NCBI GenBank assembly: GCA_023430725.1
Contig: JAEYZD010000155.1
Location: 1-5,051, forward strand
Direction: 5' to 3'
Length of the DNA stretch: 5,051 nucleotides
DNA from: Bacteroidota bacterium
Lineage (GTDB): Bacteria; Bacteroidota; Bacteroidia; Bacteroidales; VadinHA17
Shown one piece after another: positions 1 through 5,051 of this stretch (position 1 is its first letter; each line of letters starts with the position of its first letter). The position numbers were made by a program, and so were the translations under genes. The notes beneath the pieces are model-generated. The model worked only from the letters and a program-made list of their open reading frames with translations. It ran no database searches and was not told the DNA's origin.

Positions 1-321
1 AACAATTCCCAGTGAACCGCCCATGATTGTAAAGTCCTGGGCAAAGGCAAACACCAGGCGTCCGTCTATCTTGCCGTGCCCGGTGACGACCCCGTCGCCG
101 TAGGCAAGCTCCACTTTTCCGAACTCAACACCCTGGTCTGAAGGTGTGACATATGCGTCAATCTCCTCGAAAGTCCCTTCGTCATAGAGAAGAGCTATCC
201 TCTCATGGGCTGTCAGCTTGCCCTTGGAGTGCTGCTTTCTTATTCGCTCTGCGCTGTACTGTTTCTTAAGGGATTCTTCCCTTTCGATGAATGATCTGAA
301 ATACTTCCCGTTTATATCCAT
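1..321 (-). CDS. Acyl-CoA carboxylase/decarboxylase carboxyltransferase (beta) subunit, PccB/MmdA type, N-terminal part
   Basis: Reading leftward from an ATG at 319-321 gives 107 codons that stay open to the window edge, so the start is present and most of the protein (about 510-520 residues in this family) is missing. The translation begins MDINGKYFRSF. It contains the family's N-terminal signature KGKLTAHERIALLYDEGTF at about residues 34-51 and VVTGHGKIDGRLVFAFAQDF at about 78-97, followed by TIMGGSLG. These match carboxyltransferase subunits of propionyl-CoA carboxylase and methylmalonyl-CoA decarboxylase, which move CO2 between biotin and the acyl-CoA in the cytoplasm. The part that would separate carboxylase from decarboxylase use is outside the window. 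The frame is open upstream to a TAA near 384-386, but it has no other ATG, GTG or TTG, so the chosen start is the only good one. No clear Shine-Dalgarno site is seen. A promoter box lies about 80 bp upstream. Confidence 0.9.
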   Translation of the reverse strand, partial: MDINGKYFRSFIEREESLKKQYSAERIRKQHSKGKLTAHERIALLYDEGTFEEIDAYVTPSDQGVEFGKVELAYGDGVVTGHGKIDGRLVFAFAQDFTIMGGSLGIV

Positions 322-366
322 GTATGAACCGTTGCCAATGAATGACTCCCACGCCGTTGATACGGC

Positions 367-380
367 ATGACAAAAGTCAT
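367..380. repeat. Perfect inverted repeat in the leader of the carboxyltransferase gene
   Basis: The sequence ATGAC-AAAA-GTCAT has 5-bp perfect arms and a 4-base spacer. It lies between the predicted promoter (399-406) and the start codon (319-321) of the leftward carboxyltransferase gene, so it would be in the transcribed leader. It could be a protein-binding site or a small leader hairpin. The stem is too short and AT-rich for an intrinsic terminator, and no rightward gene ends here. Function is unproven. Confidence 0.35.
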
Positions 381-398
381 ATTTTTAGGCCGTTTATG

Positions 399-406
399 CA
401 AATCTA
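399..406 (-). promoter_or_regulatory. Probable Bacteroidetes -7 box for the carboxyltransferase gene
   Basis: Read on the minus strand this is TAGATTTG, an exact match to the Bacteroidetes -7 consensus TAnnTTTG. It points at the carboxyltransferase gene and leaves a leader of about 70 bases. The expected TTG-type -33 element, some 20 bases further upstream (near 427-430), is not well matched, so the promoter may be weak or need an activator. Confidence 0.55.
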
Positions 407-420
407 TTTTCGAACGAAAA
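407..420. repeat. Inverted repeat inside the carboxyltransferase promoter spacer
   Basis: The sequence TTTTCG-AA-CGAAAA has 6-bp perfect arms and a 2-base centre. It sits directly against the predicted -7 box, between it and the expected -33 region. A dimeric regulator bound here would cover the promoter. This is a candidate operator by position and symmetry only. Confidence 0.35.
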
Positions 421-437
421 CAGACTGCATGCCATTA

Positions 438-452
438 TTGTTTAATAAACAA
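438..452. repeat. 15-bp palindrome between the SGNH gene and the carboxyltransferase promoter
   Basis: The sequence TTGTTTA-A-TAAACAA has 7-bp perfect arms around one central base. It lies 21 bp past the stop codon of the SGNH gene and just upstream of the expected -33 region of the carboxyltransferase promoter. With one central base and no G+C-rich stem it does not look like an intrinsic terminator. A regulator-binding site is more likely, but this is unproven. AT-rich spacers also produce such palindromes by chance. Confidence 0.4.
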
Positions 453-473
453 GGAGATAAATATTGAACAAAA

Positions 474-1154
474 TTACTTCACATAAGGCTTGATTGCGTC
501 TGCCCAGACTTTGTACGCCTTGTATGAAAGGTGCAAGCCATCGATGCTGTAGCTTCGCGGAAGGTGGTTTTCAGAGTCTGCCATCAGGGTGAAGAGATCA
601 ATATAGGTATGTCCCAGCTCCTCAGCCATGGACTTTAGCATGGAGTTGAGCTCCATTATTTCGGGAGTTTTGTTTGTGTGGTTCTTTGCCATCCCGGTGG
701 CAGGATTGACAGGGAGGACGCTCTGGATGTAGATTTTTGTGCGGGGTGATTCAGTACGGACCCGATCCAGAATCTTTCTGTTGTTTGCAGCCACCTCGGC
801 CGGAGTCATATTGCGTGACAGGTCGTTTACACCGATCATGATGAACAGCTTTTTGGGCTGCAGCTTTGTGATGGCGTCAAGGCGAAGGAGGATTCCCTCG
901 GTGATGTCAGCGCTGATACCCCTGTTGATGCACTTTTTGCAGTCCAGAAGCTCGAACCACTCTGCTCCGTCAGTGATGCTGTTGCCCAGGAAGACTATCT
1001 CGTTCTTTATGTCCGGAAGGTTATCGTACATATCCTTACTGTGCCACCAGTAGGGGGCGAATTTTGAGCTGTCGATGGCAGCGGTCTGTGTCTGTGAGTT
1101 GATAAAGCCTGTTGCGCTGATAATGGCAACAGCCAGCAGAAAAAGTCTTTTCAT
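474..1154 (-). CDS. Exported SGNH/GDSL-family esterase (probable carbohydrate or acetyl esterase)
   Basis: This 226-residue protein is a single-domain SGNH hydrolase of normal length. Block I is GNSITDG with nucleophile S59, block II is NRGIS with G79, block III is GVND with N110, and block V is DGLH with D205 and H208, so the full catalytic set is present. Residues 1-20 form a signal peptide: basic MKR, a hydrophobic core, and likely cleavage before Q21. It should therefore act in the periplasm or outside the cell. The family includes sialate and other sugar O-acetylesterases and PAF-acetylhydrolase-like enzymes, and the substrate cannot be read from sequence. It is the last gene of the operon. 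Its ATG overlaps the kinase stop codon as ATGA (1151-1154), which suggests translational coupling and a linked role. An unusual CxxC pair (C72, C75) sits just before block II. Removal of acyl groups from the sugar imported by its neighbours is an inference. Confidence 0.93.
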   Translation of the reverse strand: MKRLFLLAVAIISATGFINSQTQTAAIDSSKFAPYWWHSKDMYDNLPDIKNEIVFLGNSITDGAEWFELLDCKKCINRGISADITEGILLRLDAITKLQPKKLFIMIGVNDLSRNMTPAEVAANNRKILDRVRTESPRTKIYIQSVLPVNPATGMAKNHTNKTPEIMELNSMLKSMAEELGHTYIDLFTLMADSENHLPRSYSIDGLHLSYKAYKVWADAIKPYVK

Positions 1155-2251
1155 CTTGCTATGTTTTTGATTATATGTATCATATTATCATACTGTGCTT
1201 CCATGTCCTGCAGAAGTTTAAGCTGTACCCTGGTGCGCTGCAGGTTGTGAAGGGGGTATCTGATCTTATAGTAATTGTCACCGTCAATGTAGTCAGTGAG
1301 GAACCTGGTAGCCATGATGTATGTCAGGAGCTTCGGTGCAAAGGGAAGGTATTCAATCTCGGTGGAGTTCAGTGTCTCCCTCGTTTCAGAGATAAACCCC
1401 TCAGAATAGGACCTGTAGATCTCTATATCCATTGAGACGGCGGAGAGATCCAGGCTGTCTTCCTCGGCCCTGTTGGTGGCGGTGCGTATTGCGTCTCCGA
1501 AATCGTAATGAACATATCCGGGCATAACCGTATCGAGGTCTATGATCAGCAGTGCCCTGTCGTTCCGGTCAAACAGGATGTTGTTGAATTTCGTGTCGTT
1601 GTGAGTTATTCTGAGCGGAATACGTCCTTCGGAGCCTAACCGGAGGATTGCTTTCATCTCCTCCTCCCGGCTGGTGATTCCTTCGATCTCACGGCTGACA
1701 GATGACACTCTTCCTGCAGGGTCCCTGGCTATAACGTCGTGGAAAGTATCCAATCGCTTTGCGATGTTATGGAAGTCGGGTATCGTCTCGTGCAGCGGTT
1801 TGCCGGGGAGGTCAGCCAACAGAGCCTGGAACCTGCCTATTATCCTGCCGCCTTCGAAGGCTTTGTGGCGGCTGTCAACCCTCTCATAGGACCTGTGGTC
1901 AGTTATGAAGATGAACATCCTCCAGTAACGTCCTTCTTCATCTGTTATGAATGATCTGCCGGTCTCCCTGTCGGGTATGAGGGTGAGGCACTCCCGCTTC
2001 ACATCACTGCCGGGTTCTGTGGCAATTTTGCCGGCCAGGTGTGCGGTCACCCGCTCCATATTCTCCTGGAGCTCCGGTATGTCTTTGAATACGTTGCTGT
2101 TAAGGCGCTGGAGTATGTAATTGTCGCATGCAGCCTCCGCCGTGACTATCAGGTAAGTGTCATGTATATGGCCGGGACCGAATTGCCTTCCTTCCAGGAA
2201 TGAGCCTTTTGCGGCGAAACGGCCGAAGATCCTTTTCAGGTCTGGTTCCAT
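1151..2251 (-). CDS. Sugar kinase of the aminoglycoside-phosphotransferase (APH) fold, NahK/LnpB-like
   Basis: This 366-residue cytoplasmic protein has the APH/choline-kinase fold, with no signal peptide or membrane segment. The catalytic loop is THNDTKFNN (residues 216-224: D219 as catalytic base, N224 for metal). The metal-binding segment is IIDLDTVMPG (236-245, D238 and D240). An N-terminal lobe with FGPGHIHDTY (24-33) fits a nucleotide-binding loop. The THNDTKxNN plus IDLDTVMPG combination and the length resemble NahK/LnpB, the bifidobacterial N-acetylhexosamine 1-kinase, and the Bacteroidetes relatives often mislabelled as mucin desulfatases. The reaction is most likely ATP-dependent phosphorylation of a free hexose or N-acetylhexosamine, possibly at C1, but the specificity is inferred. 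It lies between a sugar permease (10 bp upstream) and an exported esterase (4-bp overlap), which fits phosphorylation of the newly imported sugar. No pyrophosphorylase, mutase or isomerase is present in the window to take the product further. Confidence 0.9.
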   Translation of the reverse strand: MEPDLKRIFGRFAAKGSFLEGRQFGPGHIHDTYLIVTAEAACDNYILQRLNSNVFKDIPELQENMERVTAHLAGKIATEPGSDVKRECLTLIPDRETGRSFITDEEGRYWRMFIFITDHRSYERVDSRHKAFEGGRIIGRFQALLADLPGKPLHETIPDFHNIAKRLDTFHDVIARDPAGRVSSVSREIEGITSREEEMKAILRLGSEGRIPLRITHNDTKFNNILFDRNDRALLIIDLDTVMPGYVHYDFGDAIRTATNRAEEDSLDLSAVSMDIEIYRSYSEGFISETRETLNSTEIEYLPFAPKLLTYIMATRFLTDYIDGDNYYKIRYPLHNLQRTRVQLKLLQDMEAQYDNMIHIIKNIAR

Positions 2252-2261
2252 AACCCCGGTG

Positions 2262-3605
2262 CTATCTTCCCCTGAGCCTGTAACCCTGAATTGAGTACCA
2301 GAGGAGTATAAGGTAGCAGGGGAGGCAGACCCAGTAAGCAGCCTGGGTGCTGAAGATATCCGCCATCTTCCCGTATACGAGAGGAATTATTGCTCCTCCG
2401 ACGACGGCCATCACAAGCAGTGCAGAAGCGGTCTTTGTGAACCGGCCCACTCCGTTGAGCGCCAGTGGCCACATCGATGGCCATATGAGTGCGTTGGCAA
2501 GTCCCAGCAGTGCCACGAAGAGCACGGTGACAGGTATTGTGAGGGTTACGGCTTCGAAGGTGACAAGGTCGCGGAAGGGCATCGTAATCTGCTGGCCGGC
2601 GGGGGCGAAGACTGCTCCGACGGTGAAAATTATGCCGAGTATTGCGGAAATGCGCAGTGCGTTTACCTGTGATAGTATCTTTGGTATCAGTGCTATCCCG
2701 CATATGTATCCGATTATCATTCCAAGCATTGTGAGTGAGGTGAAGTACTTTGCAGATGACATGTCGATGCTCAGTGACTGCCCATAGCGGATAATTGTGT
2801 CTCCTGCAATTACTTCCACTCCAACATAGAAGAAGAGGGCAACTGCTCCGAAAATCATGTGCGGGAAATGCCAGACGCTGGTCTTGTTTACGTTGGAATC
2901 GCCCACTGAAGGCTCCTCTGCGTCGGTATCCACTTCCGGGAGGTGCGCAAAGCGAAGCAGCAGTCCCAGAGCCACCAGGATAACCGCCATGATTATGTAT
3001 GGGTTAATTACGCGGGTTGCCAGTTCATCGAGTATCCCGGCGCGCGTTAATGCATCGGCAGCCTCGGCGAGTTGCCTGTCAAGGACATGTGAGTCCTTCA
3101 TGATGTAAGCGCCGAGGATGATGGGAGCGATGGCTCCTGCAAACTTGTTGGCGATTCCCATCATGCTGATTCGCTTTGCAGCGCTCTCGCGGGGACCGAT
3201 GATTGTAACGTACGGGTTGGAGGCTGTCTGCAGAAGTGCCATGCCTGTACCCTGAACAAAGAGTCCGAAAAGAAAGATTGGGTAACTCCTGGCCATTGCA
3301 GCAGGTATGAAGATGAGGGCACCTACAGCCATGACCCAGAGACCGATGGACATCCCGTTTTTGAACCCGGTTTTTTTCAGCACCGCCGATGAGGGAAGCG
3401 ACATCACAAAATAGGAGATATAGAATGCCGTGGTGACAAAATAGGCCTGGAAATCAGTCAGCTCACAGGCGGTCCGCAGGAACGGAATAAGGATACCGTT
3501 AAGCCACGTGATAAATCCAAAAATGAAAAAGAAAATGGCAATGACCGTCATGCCAACGATGTAATTTTTCCGGCTCATGGGGGCCGCTGCTGCACCTGTC
3601 GTCAT
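2262..3605 (-). CDS. MFS sugar permease, FHS family (glucose/galactose, fucose or N-acetylglucosamine type)
   Basis: This 447-residue inner-membrane protein has about 12 hydrophobic segments and a polar central loop at roughly residues 221-245 joining two six-helix halves. Family markers are WLNGILIPFL (34-43) in the first helix, LQTASNPYVTIIGP (125-138) in the fourth, and YVGVEVIAGD (260-269) at the start of the second half. These fit the FHS group (FucP, GluP, NagP), which are usually proton-driven sugar importers. The positions of the acidic residues needed in E. coli FucP appear to be G37 and Q126 here (aligned from memory), so it is closer to GluP/NagP than to FucP. It is the first gene of the operon, with the kinase starting 10 bp after its stop. 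The ATG at 3603-3605 is used. A second in-frame ATG at codon 10 is possible, as neither has a clear Shine-Dalgarno site. The gene follows a well-formed promoter at 3674-3704. Confidence 0.94.
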   Translation of the reverse strand: MTTGAAAAPMSRKNYIVGMTVIAIFFFIFGFITWLNGILIPFLRTACELTDFQAYFVTTAFYISYFVMSLPSSAVLKKTGFKNGMSIGLWVMAVGALIFIPAAMARSYPIFLFGLFVQGTGMALLQTASNPYVTIIGPRESAAKRISMMGIANKFAGAIAPIILGAYIMKDSHVLDRQLAEAADALTRAGILDELATRVINPYIIMAVILVALGLLLRFAHLPEVDTDAEEPSVGDSNVNKTSVWHFPHMIFGAVALFFYVGVEVIAGDTIIRYGQSLSIDMSSAKYFTSLTMLGMIIGYICGIALIPKILSQVNALRISAILGIIFTVGAVFAPAGQQITMPFRDLVTFEAVTLTIPVTVLFVALLGLANALIWPSMWPLALNGVGRFTKTASALLVMAVVGGAIIPLVYGKMADIFSTQAAYWVCLPCYLILLWYSIQGYRLRGR

Positions 3606-3656
3606 CTTGTTTCTGGTATGAAATGGTTGTGGTTAATTTTCCCGCTTTTCTGTCAA

Positions 3657-3673
3657 ATGCGGTGGTTTCGCAT
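3657..3673. repeat. Inverted repeat near the predicted transcription start of the sugar operon (candidate operator)
   Basis: The sequence ATGCG-N7-CGCAT has perfect 5-bp arms. It begins immediately downstream of the operon's -7 box (3674-3681), so it covers the expected transcription start. Symmetry and position fit a repressor site, for example for a sugar-responsive regulator encoded elsewhere. The arms are short, and there is no second copy near the divergent promoter. Confidence 0.4.
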
Positions 3674-3704
3674 CAAAACTACTCTTTTTGAAAATAAACT
3701 GCAA
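3674..3704 (-). promoter_or_regulatory. Bacteroidetes-type promoter of the permease-kinase-esterase operon
   Basis: On the minus strand, TTG (3702-3704, within ATATTG) is followed after exactly 20 bases by TAGTTTTG (3674-3681). This matches the Bacteroidetes -33 and -7 elements (TTG and TAnnTTTG) at normal spacing. Transcription would start near 3666-3670, giving a leader of about 60 bases before the permease ATG. It is the best promoter in the window and the only one seen for the operon. Confidence 0.75.
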
Positions 3705-3818
3705 TATCACCGCCCATTAAATTGCTCCTCCCGTTACTGTCTGTATAACCGGCAACGGGCCTTGATAAGGTGAAACAAAAATGTCACATGCCAAATCAAC
3801 TGGAGGGCTCCTTCTCTC

Positions 3819-3849
3819 TTTACAATGTGCCTGCGAAGTGTTAATTTTG
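3819..3849 (+). promoter_or_regulatory. Probable Bacteroidetes-type promoter of the HAD phosphatase gene
   Basis: TAATTTTG at 3842-3849 matches TAnnTTTG exactly. A partial -33 element, TTTAC at 3819-3823, starts at the right distance. Transcription would begin near 3854-3858, only about 6-10 bases before the ATG at 3864. That makes a start at the further upstream ATG (3825) unlikely. The -33 element lacks the usual G, which lowers confidence. Confidence 0.55.
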
Positions 3850-3863
3850 CGCCAGATTACAAA

Positions 3864-4658
3864 ATGATGAAAAACAGAGAGATTATTGAAAGGATAAAGA
3901 GCAAGAAAGCCTTTATCAGCGACATGGACGGAGTTATTTACCATGGCAACAAGCTTCTTCCGGGTGTGCCGGAGTTTGTGGAGTGGCTCAAGAAGGAGGG
4001 TAAGAAGTTTCTTTTCCTGACCAATTCAAGTGAAAGAACCCCCAAGGAGCTTCAGGAAAAGATGTCGAGGCTGGGGATTGACCTTGAGGAGAATGTTTTT
4101 TACACAAGTGCCCTGGCTACGGCGCATTTCATTGCTGCCCAGAGACCCGGTGGAACGGCATACATCATTGGAGAGGCAGGGCTTATCAACGCCATGTACA
4201 ATGCAGGCTACACAATGAACAACTATAATCCTGACTATGTGGTTGTGGGTGACACCCGAAGCTACAGTTTCGAGAAGATCGAGCAGGCGGTGAACCTAGT
4301 GCTTAAGGGAGCCAAGCTGATCGGGACCAATCCCGATCTGACCGGTCCTGTGGAGAATGGAATCATACCAGCCACCAAGGCCCTGATATCACCAATAGAG
4401 CTGGCCACCGGAAGACAGGCCTATTTTGTGGGCAAGCCCAACCCTCTTATGATGCGGATAGCGCTCAAGAGGATCGGCTGCTCCAATGATGAGACGATAA
4501 TAATTGGCGACAGGATGGATACTGATATTATTGCAGGGATTGAGTCTGAGATTGACACCCTGCTGGTTCTGTCAGGCATTTCGACGATCAAGTCAGCGGA
4601 AAAATTTGCCTACAGGCCATCTTTCGTACTTGACGGTGTGGCTGACCTTATTCAGTAA
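3864..4658 (+). CDS. HAD-superfamily phosphatase, subfamily IIA (NagD-like)
   Basis: From the ATG at 3864 the protein has 264 residues, the usual length for the NagD/PNPase-like HAD-IIA group. All four HAD motifs are intact: motif I DMDGV (nucleophile D20, acid/base D22), motif II TNSS (53-56), motif III GKPNP (K191), and motif IV GDRMDTD (215-221, D216 and D221 for Mg2+). The C2-type cap lies between motifs II and III. It has no signal peptide, so it is cytoplasmic. Family members remove phosphate from nucleotides such as UMP, sugar phosphates or other small metabolites, and the true substrate is not evident. The frame is open 13 codons further to an ATG at 3825, but those codons overlap the predicted promoter and are not family-like, so the start is placed at 3864 (the adjacent ATG at 3867 is equally possible). 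It is transcribed away from the sugar operon and is followed after 12 bp by an exported protein, probably on the same transcript. Confidence 0.92.
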   Translation: MMKNREIIERIKSKKAFISDMDGVIYHGNKLLPGVPEFVEWLKKEGKKFLFLTNSSERTPKELQEKMSRLGIDLEENVFYTSALATAHFIAAQRPGGTAYIIGEAGLINAMYNAGYTMNNYNPDYVVVGDTRSYSFEKIEQAVNLVLKGAKLIGTNPDLTGPVENGIIPATKALISPIELATGRQAYFVGKPNPLMMRIALKRIGCSNDETIIIGDRMDTDIIAGIESEIDTLLVLSGISTIKSAEKFAYRPSFVLDGVADLIQ

Positions 4659-4670
4659 AGCCTGACTGTC

Positions 4671-5051
4671 ATGAAAAGAACCGCTCTCATTTTATTATCT
4701 CTTTTCCTGTTCTGCCCGGCAGGGCAGGCTCAGAAGATTGTCAGGGTGACATATAAAAGCATTGTCAACGGGAGCGAGGTCCCCGGTGGTGTGCAGACGG
4801 CTCTGGAGAGCGATGGCGCCGTTGTCCGGATCACAACCGCTGACAGACAGCACGAGCGCCCTCAGAAACCCTCCCCCGGGCAGTCGTCCTTCATTGACCT
4901 AGCCGGCAAGAGATATCTGCAACTGGCCGACATGCCTGACGGCTCGAGGATCAGCACGGAGACTCCGTTCAGTGAGCTTCCGGCAGGGGAGCTGAGCTCT
5001 GACACCGAGGTGATTGCCGGGTATTCCTGTGTCAGGTCAAGGGTGATATAC
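4671..5051 (+). CDS. Exported protein of uncertain family, incomplete at the right edge
   Basis: An ATG at 4671 opens a frame of 127 codons with no stop before the window ends. It begins 12 bp after the phosphatase stop and is probably co-transcribed. Residues 1-20 are a clear signal peptide: MKR, a hydrophobic core LILLSLFLF, and an AxA-like end GQA before Q21. The C15 context (FLFC) is not a good lipobox, so a lipoprotein is unlikely. After cleavage the sequence continues KIVRVTYKS, then a polar stretch rich in Q, P and S (about 59-72), FIDLAGKRYLQLADMPDG (74-91), and VIAGYSCVRSRVIY (114-127) at the edge. The VIAGYxC element followed by beta-strand-like residues resembles part of the Bacteroidetes GLPGLI-type secreted proteins, but the diagnostic part would be downstream. 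No function can be assigned. The family link is a weak inference; the reading frame and export signal are seen directly. Confidence 0.78.
   Translation, partial: MKRTALILLSLFLFCPAGQAQKIVRVTYKSIVNGSEVPGGVQTALESDGAVVRITTADRQHERPQKPSPGQSSFIDLAGKRYLQLADMPDGSRISTETPFSELPAGELSSDTEVIAGYSCVRSRVIY

Noticed and set aside
367..386. Possible rightward intrinsic terminator (small hairpin followed by a T-run)
   Set aside because: The stem is only 5 bp and AT-rich, and no rightward gene ends there.
451..509. AAGGAG followed by a TTG start on the plus strand
   Set aside because: The frame ends after nine codons within the esterase gene, so it is not a credible coding region.
739..1954. Rightward frames of 71-104 codons opposite the esterase and kinase genes
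   Set aside because: They are antisense shadows with low-complexity, non-domain translations, while the minus-strand genes have full catalytic motifs.
2236..2703. A 155-codon leftward frame overlapping the end of the permease gene
   Set aside because: It lies almost wholly inside the permease gene in another frame, is rich in R, T and H with no family-like motif, and the permease is clearly the real gene.
2347..3108. Several rightward frames of 62-146 codons opposite the permease gene
   Set aside because: They are antisense to a well-supported gene, show no recognisable domain and have no promoter of their own.
3679..3717. A 12-codon leftward mini-frame with a good GGGAGGAG site ahead of its ATG, possibly a leader peptide
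   Set aside because: Its stop codon overlaps the operon's -7 box, so it lies upstream of the predicted transcript. It would need another promoter, which I do not see.
3730..3759. CCCGTT/AACGGG inverted repeat with an 18-base loop in the divergent region
   Set aside because: The arms are short and the loop is long. It fits neither a terminator nor a compact operator and is easily explained by chance.
3717..3944. A 75-codon leftward frame in the divergent region
   Set aside because: It overlaps the start of the HAD phosphatase, contains no recognisable motif and has no promoter box.

Overview
The window looks like an ordinary stretch of chromosome from a member of the Bacteroidota, probably Bacteroidales or a relative. 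Three things support this. Each of the three transcription units whose 5' end is visible has a match to the Bacteroidetes-type -7 promoter box TAnnTTTG in the correct orientation. Shine-Dalgarno sites are weak or absent before most starts. The protein families are typical of the phylum: an FHS-family sugar permease, a NahK/LnpB-like sugar kinase, a short secreted SGNH hydrolase, and an exported protein with a GLPGLI-like IAGYxC motif. The genus cannot be told from the sequence.

Layout. Positions 1-321 (minus) hold the N-terminal 107 codons of a biotin-dependent acyl-CoA carboxylase/decarboxylase carboxyltransferase (beta) subunit of the PccB/MmdA type, cut by the window edge. A 152-bp spacer (322-473) carries its probable promoter and three short inverted repeats. 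Positions 474-3605 (minus) hold a tight three-gene operon, in transcription order MFS sugar permease (FHS family), aminoglycoside-phosphotransferase-fold sugar kinase, and exported SGNH/GDSL esterase. The first junction is a 10-bp gap and the second an ATGA overlap. A 258-bp divergent control region (3606-3863) has a good promoter for the operon, with an inverted repeat near the predicted start of transcription, and a second promoter firing rightward. Positions 3864-4658 (plus) hold a NagD-type HAD phosphatase. It is followed 12 bp later by an exported protein of uncertain family (4671 to the right edge, incomplete).

How the genes may work together (inference): the SGNH enzyme could strip ester groups from a sugar or glycan fragment in the periplasm, the permease import the free sugar, and the kinase phosphorylate it on entry. 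The best guess for the sugar is an N-acetylhexosamine or another hexose. The divergent NagD-like phosphatase may act on sugar or nucleotide phosphates, but its link to the operon rests on position alone. The carboxyltransferase belongs to separate propionyl/methylmalonyl-CoA metabolism.

No RNA genes, mobile elements, CRISPR arrays or convincing intrinsic terminators were seen, and nothing in the window clearly amounts to a new system. The points most worth a second look are the operon's unknown substrate, its candidate operator, and the unidentified exported protein at the right edge.
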